From positions 2,748,042-2,812,041 of the forward strand of contig OY282354.1 in the NCBI GenBank assembly GCA_958295485.1: a stretch of 64,000 nt of DNA, written 5' to 3'. Made by a program: the position numbers and the translations under genes. Below, one piece after another: positions 60,801 through 64,000 of the stretch. The notes beneath the pieces were generated by a model that had not been told where the DNA came from, did not search any database, and saw nothing but the letters and a program-made list of their open reading frames with translations. The first letter of the stretch is position 1. Each line of letters begins with the position of its first letter. The DNA comes from an uncultured Gammaproteobacteria bacterium. Lineage in GTDB: Bacteria; Pseudomonadota; Gammaproteobacteria; Eutrophobiales; Eutrophobiaceae.

Positions 60801-61160
60801 CAGTATCTCTTGGGGAATGGCATCCGGGTCGAAGCCGGCGATCTTCCACCAATCGGCGCCTGCCGAATGCAGGATTCCATCGCAAAGCTCGCGCATATCG
60901 CGCCTTTCCCAAAACCCCAAGGGATTCTCGACGTTTTTACCCGTGAGTTCCGTTTCCTCGCCCACCCACGCGCCACAAAGTCCCAGCGCTCCCGCCATGG
61001 CGCTGGTACCGGACCGATGCATGCCCAGCACTAAGAGCGCTGACCCGGATGACTTCTCATCAAGGCTGCGCGCAACGACGTTATCGGCGCTCACGCCGGT
61101 CTCTCCAGGACGAGTCGATCCAGGAGTTTTTTTCGTGGCCCGGCGGCGTGTCTTGCTCAT
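54888..61160 (-). CDS. Giant multidomain glycan enzyme: sulfotransferase, coiled coil, two GT-B, DUF616, GT2
   Basis: About 2090 residues from MSKTRRRATKK (an earlier ATG at 61199 adds 13). Counted from 61199: sulfotransferase ~50-315 (LLVLGMHRSGTSAMAG PAPS loop); coiled coil ~323-466 of 28-residue units (DRKVSDLEGRVSAREE); STSWKITAPLRGIK ~470 and a basic helix; GT4-like ~577-980 (YVSKPRLPGLELAIL, FAGTPRMHKGFDRIV); second GT-B ~1017-1373 (GYAGTLDITRIDLDLL, YFDVAMIPHLDN); DUF616 ~1562-1773 (FTAISDNYDTIKLPERL, AVWIDSNITI); GT2 ~1821-2080 (DIIVCVHNALDYV, IIVDDGSG, GYGEENDYCFRA). The order suggests sequential polymer assembly and sulfation at the membrane before ABC export. It is the third gene of the wzm-wzt operon. 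Confidence 0.88.
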   Translation of the reverse strand: MSKTRRRATKKTPGSTRPGETGVSADNVVARSLDEKSSGSALLVLGMHRSGTSAMAGALGLCGAWVGEETELTGKNVENPLGFWERRDMRELCDGILHSAGADWWKIAGFDPDAIPQEILAGHRQKFEKIVTALDEHGTWVVKEPRLCLVLPVLRDYIKNPVCIHIFRNPLEVAYSLQRRNGFSIAAGLALWETYNLRALSASVNLPRVSVSHESLMLHPVETLNALVDRLEELAVTHLAKPDGGLVERFIDPSLYRQRVTDEETEDYLLSSQRALWSRLRSSEVFKYEGDASVPQVTRRHLLDLESTEFSLARYQDTIKDREETLRAREKTLRERDRRVSGLEDRVSVREETLRERDKTLRERDRKVSDLEGRVGAREETIRERDKTIRARDRKVSDLEGRVSTREKTLRERDKTIRERDRKVSDLEGRVSAREETIRERDKTLREREKTIKKLLTSTSWKITAPLRGIKLGAGWFLRKLRHGLRLLSWLLTGQFSRVAGAVRFPRAKSGAKPASRPENREVTARDRLSELIHERGKGRRIARAGPTGSGERPVVGEARTKVTVIAWDLGHNPLGRAYLLADVLRHDYDVELIGAQFPRFGNEVWEPLRNCSRVTIKSFPGGNFPGHFKHMEDIAEQVEGDLIYVSKPRLPGLELAILAKLCRNRPVILDVDDYEPGFFNNRGPLTLDVVKTERHKFDFSWPHDETWTRYGESLIPLFEQVTVSNEELQKKFGGMVLPHIRDEHDFDPTAYPRDAIRAELGFTPEDKVILFAGTPRMHKGFDRIVAALESLNRPDYKLLIAGSPVDNESRRSFKNINPERVKAVPNMPFCDLPGYLCAGDLICLLQDEDKVTSHFQMPAKFTDGLSMGIPMLATGVPPLVNLAKEGLVELLGDALPEQKIDEIFSDYEAYKHKAMQNREVFLREYSYGANLPRLRDTISRLLRDPAPIPDAFHELVACHREMFSGATNLPRVTAKVVARPAPVSQPATPRPLEARSYIDDKMDIVFFWKQNDTGIYGRRQDMLVKYLAKDPRIHRILHFDAPVNIFKSGHDVLKSGQGGRHSHSRLVFYQTLQRRLRLKDKDKVRFDTFIFGTQRRAPGFMKRLLPSEKDYLDYLARALKRHQVGQRRTVFWVCPNNFDFPLIEDRFKPDLVVADVIDDQRKWPCSPLYKKKLGQNYEEILARCHLVFANCRSVFESMGEFTDNIHLLPNAAEILEEEAQHWKKPAELARIKGPVIGYAGTLDITRIDLDLLTTIASERPDWNLVFIGSMHRSKDILKLDRFKNVYFLGVRPYDQALRYIRYFDVAMIPHLDNELTRHMNPLKLYVYFSIHVPVVTTSIANIENFGEFIEVGRTPEEFIKRISYCLDNNTVSGNMERIRELLKTNSWDERVTRLLTLIGEEFTRLDQQRRSSGSAVPTYDWDSVCSASLDGRLTDTPQAGFEDILLPPKSPVNTETSGGFSSLLASIKARTQTKTKTAEALFWDGNLPNALKLWQELLSEFADDEALSGKAKLMVSVINRLSDLAQYRNQIESYAELTANRRHATKGEIRVVIFTAISDNYDTIKLPERLNHDFDYILFTNLPAPDTKIWQIRPMLYLHSDKARSARFIKTHPHLLLKGYDIAVWIDSNITILDGLDDMIKKFLSSGKAVGAIPHPLRESIYEEITVCEERRKDEFDVMREQIAKYEGEGFSHCDLIESNFMIFDLRHEKIAHFLDTWWREIDNHSKRDQLSLNYSLAKAGLEWQPLANRPDSMRNQPGFAFVPHDKGVGPNAKLVDALQSVTVEPYAGPSYAGVKESRVRANGTRRVDIIVCVHNALDYVRDCLESVSKTRNDAQHRLIIVDDGSGEVTEEYLKHFASQTPHCELHRNNTAQGYTRSANRGLVASAGEFVILLNSDTVVTNDWTEKLADAVFSTPGAGIVGPLSNAASYQSIPEYQGAGGQTAVNTLPSGLAPEVMNSYCEQWTVAGILPRVPLVHGFCFGVTREVIEKIGYFDEENFPKGYGEENDYCFRATDAGFSLVVATHTYVFHAKSKSYTEEKRLPLARAASKTFKRKYGRSRIKRAERSMAENPILAILRSRAKNISDLPT

Positions 61161-61270
61161 AGCAAGCCTTTCAGGGTGAGTCGAAACGCCACGGCGCATT
61201 TATGAACGTCGCGCATCAGCGCGCCGATACAGGGCCGGACCCGATTGGATAAGCTGTTGAAACCTCGCAT

Positions 61271-62026
61271 CTACGCCGCCTGCCTGTATTCCCGAAGCAC
61301 TTCCCGAATCGGCCCGCGGGCCTTGACTTTCCCGGCGTCTAACAGGACTCCCGTGGTGCAGATACGCTCTAACAGGGAGAAGTTTTGCGAGGCTAATACT
61401 AAAATCCCGGCACGGTCTACGAATTCTTCAAGCCGGCGTCTGGCCTTCTCGACGAAGGCATGGTCGCCGACGCTGAGCCACTCGTCCATCAACAGGATCT
61501 CGGGCTCGATGCAGGTGCACACTGCGAAAGCAAGTCGCAGCCTCATGCCGGCCGAATAGGTATGCACCGGCATTTCCAGGTAGTCGCCAAGCTCGGTGAA
61601 CGCCGCGATCTCATCCATGCGCTCGCGCACCTGTCCAGGCCTGAGGCCCAAGAACAAGCCCCGTGACATGATGTTCTCGTAGCCGGTCGCTTCGGCATCG
61701 ATTCCCAACGATATATTCAACAGCGAAGCAGTTCGGCCGCGCCGCCGTACGCTACCGCGTACTGGTTCATAGGCGCCCGCGAGCACTCGCAACAGCGTCG
61801 TCTTGCCGGCTCCGTTAGCGCCGATCAGCCCGACGCGTTCGCCGTGCTCGAACGCGAGGTTCACGTTTTCCAGCGCGCGCACGCACAGGCGATTGCCGGC
61901 GCCGCGCCCGATGCGTCCGCCCGTGCCGTGATGCAACAGGCGGTTCTTCAGCGAACGGGCGCTGGCATTGTAGATGGGGAAAACCACTGTGACCGACTCC
62001 AGTTGAAGGTTGGCCATGGCGCTCAT
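61271..62026 (-). CDS. wzt: Polysaccharide ABC exporter ATPase (Wzt/KpsT type), H-loop changed
   Basis: 251 residues from ATG 62026, which overlaps the permease stop (ATGA). Walker A GANGAGKTT, signature YSAGMRLRLAF, Walker B EILLMDEWLSVGD. The H-loop His expected after ILVLAS is Gln (CAA). It ends after the ABC domain, with no carbohydrate-binding C-terminal domain. Powers export of finished glycan. Confidence 0.9.
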   Translation of the reverse strand: MSAMANLQLESVTVVFPIYNASARSLKNRLLHHGTGGRIGRGAGNRLCVRALENVNLAFEHGERVGLIGANGAGKTTLLRVLAGAYEPVRGSVRRRGRTASLLNISLGIDAEATGYENIMSRGLFLGLRPGQVRERMDEIAAFTELGDYLEMPVHTYSAGMRLRLAFAVCTCIEPEILLMDEWLSVGDHAFVEKARRRLEEFVDRAGILVLASQNFSLLERICTTGVLLDAGKVKARGPIREVLREYRQAA

Positions 62027-62877
62027 ACCCAATAGGCGACCCGCCAGCGGCAATGGCAAAACAACGCGAACGTCACGAGCCAGCCACCGAGCGTGATGCC
62101 CAAAACCGCAAGCCAGGAGACGAGTTCCGGCGCTTGTCCCAGCAACGGCGCCCGCACCAATTCCAGGAAATGGTAGAACGGATTGAAATCCAGCAATATA
62201 GCGCGGCCGGGCAATAGCTCAGGCATCCAGATGATCGGCGTAACGAAGAAGGCGATCCGCACGATGCTGGCCACGATAGGCGGCACGTCACGGAAGCGGG
62301 CCGACATGAGTCCGAACAGCAGACCTGTCCATACGCCGCTCAAGCAGAGCAGCGCAAGGCCCGGAAGGGCGAGGAGCGCGGTCCAGCCCGGCCAGACAGA
62401 GAAGATGACGGCCACGACGACGAAAATCAGGATATTGTGGCAGAAGATGATGAGGTTGCGCCATACCATGCGGTAAACATGCACCGACAGGGGCAGGTCC
62501 ACTTGCTTGATGATATTCTCGGCGCCGGTGAACGTGGCGCAGCCGTCGGTGATCAGGCTGGAGAGCAGCGTCCAAACGACGAAGCCGAGCACGAGGAACG
62601 GCGCGTAATCCGTGATTTCGACCTTCAACAAGGCGCTGTACAGCGTACTCAACGCCGCCACCAGCATGCCCATGCTGATAGTGAGCCAGAACGGCCCGAG
62701 CAGGGAGCGCCGGTAACGCCGTCGAATATCCTGCCAGCCCAGCAGGCCCCACAGGTAGGAGGCGCGCGCGCCTTCGATCACGTCAACCAGGGCGATTGCT
62801 GTCCGGGAGGGGGAAGGCGGCGGGGATGAGGATACAGGCTGCGGTTCGTACACGCCCTCAAAGGTGTCTTGTCTCAT
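62023..62877 (-). CDS. wzm: Polysaccharide ABC exporter permease (Wzm type, ABC-2)
   Basis: 284 residues from the Met giving MRQDTFEGVYEPQP; an ATG 20 codons upstream is possible. Six membrane helices follow the amphipathic WGLLGWQDIRRRYRRSLLGP. Typical Wzm features include FWLTISMGMLV and the C-terminal FNPFYHFLELVRAPLLG. It forms the channel with the ATPase. Confidence 0.9.
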   Translation of the reverse strand: MRQDTFEGVYEPQPVSSSPPPSPSRTAIALVDVIEGARASYLWGLLGWQDIRRRYRRSLLGPFWLTISMGMLVAALSTLYSALLKVEITDYAPFLVLGFVVWTLLSSLITDGCATFTGAENIIKQVDLPLSVHVYRMVWRNLIIFCHNILIFVVVAVIFSVWPGWTALLALPGLALLCLSGVWTGLLFGLMSARFRDVPPIVASIVRIAFFVTPIIWMPELLPGRAILLDFNPFYHFLELVRAPLLGQAPELVSWLAVLGITLGGWLVTFALFCHCRWRVAYWV

Positions 62878-63025
62878 TGTCCCGGGGCACAGCCTGAACT
62901 TTTCCTGGACTTGGCAACGCAACATCCAGGGAGGCATTATTCTTCTTTTCGAGAAGCAGTTTCATGGTTTGTTTCCCATTGCTCAGGCATTCAGGCCGGT
63001 GAGTTTTCGCGCCAACCCTGAATAG

Positions 63026-63538
63026 CTATCTTTTGTCAATGAGCGAAGCTGGCCCCCCGACTTGTCCGCCCAGCCTGGTTTCGACACGTGCCATACGCTC
63101 CCGCAGATCTGCGGTATCCTCCCGTACATCCGCGATCTCGGTGCGTATACCAGCATGCTGATCTTCCATTGTAGCGCGTATACCGGCATGCTGCTCTTCC
63201 ATCGTAGCGCGTAGACCGGCACGTAGCTCGGCATGCTGCTCTTCCATCGTAGCGCGTATATCGGCATGCTGCTCTTCCATTGTAACGCGTAGGTCGGCAT
63301 ACTGTCTTTCCATCGCGACGCGCAGCTCCGTGAGCCCATCGTAGAAAAATACCGCGCCACCTGAGATGATCGTCAGGGCAAAGGCCCCCATCCAGAGCAA
63401 CAATCGGAATTCGCCGCGCTGAACAACGTCTTCGCGTTGACGCGCCGGCGCGGTCTCTTCAGTCCGAAGCTCCTTAATCCTTTTCTCGAACTCGTCGCGG
63501 GTAATCATATCCTCATAATTCATCGCTGCTTCCATCAT
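63026..63538 (-). CDS. Membrane-anchored coiled-coil protein with 11-residue repeats
   Basis: 170 residues: a helical head (MITRDEFEKRIKEL), a membrane helix (LLLWMGAFALTIISGGAVFF, ~48-67), then hendecads (TMEEQHADIRA, TMEEQHAGIRA, TMEDQHAGIRT) and a terminal helix. GGAGGAA precedes the ATG. It belongs with 19148, 50855 and 2736/3041. It is the gene upstream of wzm. Confidence 0.65.
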   Translation of the reverse strand: MMEAAMNYEDMITRDEFEKRIKELRTEETAPARQREDVVQRGEFRLLLWMGAFALTIISGGAVFFYDGLTELRVAMERQYADLRVTMEEQHADIRATMEEQHAELRAGLRATMEEQHAGIRATMEDQHAGIRTEIADVREDTADLRERMARVETRLGGQVGGPASLIDKR

Positions 63539-63789
63539 ATTTCCTCCCTGATAATATTCGGGGCCTGCGCAACAACCTGCTGCCTTCCCTGAAAATGGTT
63601 AATTGAGGGGGTCAGTATAACTGATGTTTCGGGTCAGGGCAAAAATTCATAAACCTGAACAGCTGACCCCGGATATTACTAGTTGGTCAGCGGTGAATTT
63701 TTTAGTAACCTGTTGAGATGAATATTATTTTGATGGCCCGGATGTCCCTTGCAACCAGCTTGGCCACCGGTATTTCCATCAATGCAATC

Positions 63790-63827
63790 CCCTCCCCCCC
63801 TGGTGGAGAGGGTCAGGGTGGGGGGAA
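63790..63827. repeat. Dispersed CCCTC/GAGGG repeat, copy B
   Basis: CCTCCCCCCCTGGTGGAGAG then GGTCAGGGTGGGGGG, ending directly at the next gene's GTG. Related to 32140-32180. The rest of 63539-63789 shows nothing. Confidence 0.5.
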
Positions 63828-64000
63828 GTGGCGACAACGGTTCTCGTGACCCTGGGCGTTGGGCTGTTGGCCGGCCTCATTACCTGGGCGCTGGCGCGCA
63901 TGACGCTGAAGCTGCTGAGCGCCCATGACGTTGTTGACCGCCCGAATGAACGGTCCAGCCACGAACAACCCGCTACCACGGGTGGGGGCATTGCGGTTAT
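63828..64000 (+). CDS. WecA/MraY-family undecaprenyl-phosphate sugar-1-P transferase, 3' end outside window
   Basis: 58 codons from GTG: a membrane helix (TVLVTLGVGLLAGLITWALA) then DVVDRPNERSSHEQPATTGG with GGGIAV, the cytosolic loop typical of the family (DxPNxRSSH, GGG). It would start the lipid-linked glycan by transferring a sugar phosphate to undecaprenyl phosphate. The start is placed on the only good GTG after a purine-rich tract. Confidence 0.8.
   Translation, partial: MATTVLVTLGVGLLAGLITWALARMTLKLLSAHDVVDRPNERSSHEQPATTGGGIAV

Overview
The window looks like a contig from a gammaproteobacterium of intermediate GC. The order infC-rpmI-rplT-pheS-pheT-ihfA-merR followed by a tRNA-Pro, together with glnE, tolC, aas and an rmlBDAC set, is typical of that class. 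No species can be named from sequence alone. Most of the window is ordinary chromosome, with three accessory stretches.

1-16 kb is housekeeping: aas (cut by the window start), an AlkA-like glycosylase, two tandem coiled-coil membrane genes, a secreted pcm with a small ORF and an SDR gene, a GT2-nucleosidase-radical SAM-GGDEF run, glnE, thiC with a TPP riboswitch, and a second Pcm-like gene followed by tolC and an isochorismatase-family gene. 16.06-25.5 kb is an accessory island downstream of glmS. It is bounded by a 33-bp direct repeat made of the last codons of glmS plus 17-18 bp beyond the stop. It holds two IS3-family elements, IS fragments, a methyltransferase-fold cargo gene, a three-fold repeated FGE-fold/peptidoglycan-binding surface protein, membrane coiled-coil genes, an hsdR remnant, and a vapBC pair whose toxin is cut by an IS. 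25.5-40.4 kb returns to core genes: glmS, a Sel1 lipoprotein, tRNA-Pro, merR, ihfA, pheT, pheS, rplT, rpmI, infC (AUC start inside the thrS end), thrS, tRNA-Val, an RTX-repeat protein, uvrB, aspC and tRNA-Asn.

40.4-64 kb is a surface-polysaccharide locus. galU and a WbpM/CapD-like dehydratase are followed by a GT2, an atypical SDR and rmlCBDA (dTDP-rhamnose). An accessory patch follows with a RES/Xre toxin-antitoxin pair, an ATPase pseudogene, duplicated TA remnants and coiled-coil genes. After it comes an operon reading leftward: ABC-2 permease, ATPase, a 2.1-kilo-residue multidomain glycan enzyme and a double-methyltransferase protein. The right edge enters a WecA-like initiating transferase. 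Together these predict a rhamnose-containing polymer, sulfated or methylated, exported by an ABC transporter.

The most interesting items are the island duplicating the glmS end, the triple FGE-fold protein with hypervariable-looking C-terminal segments resembling diversity-generating-retroelement targets (no reverse transcriptase is in view), the modular giant glycan enzyme, and a scattered family of membrane-tethered coiled-coil proteins with expandable 7- or 11-residue repeats.
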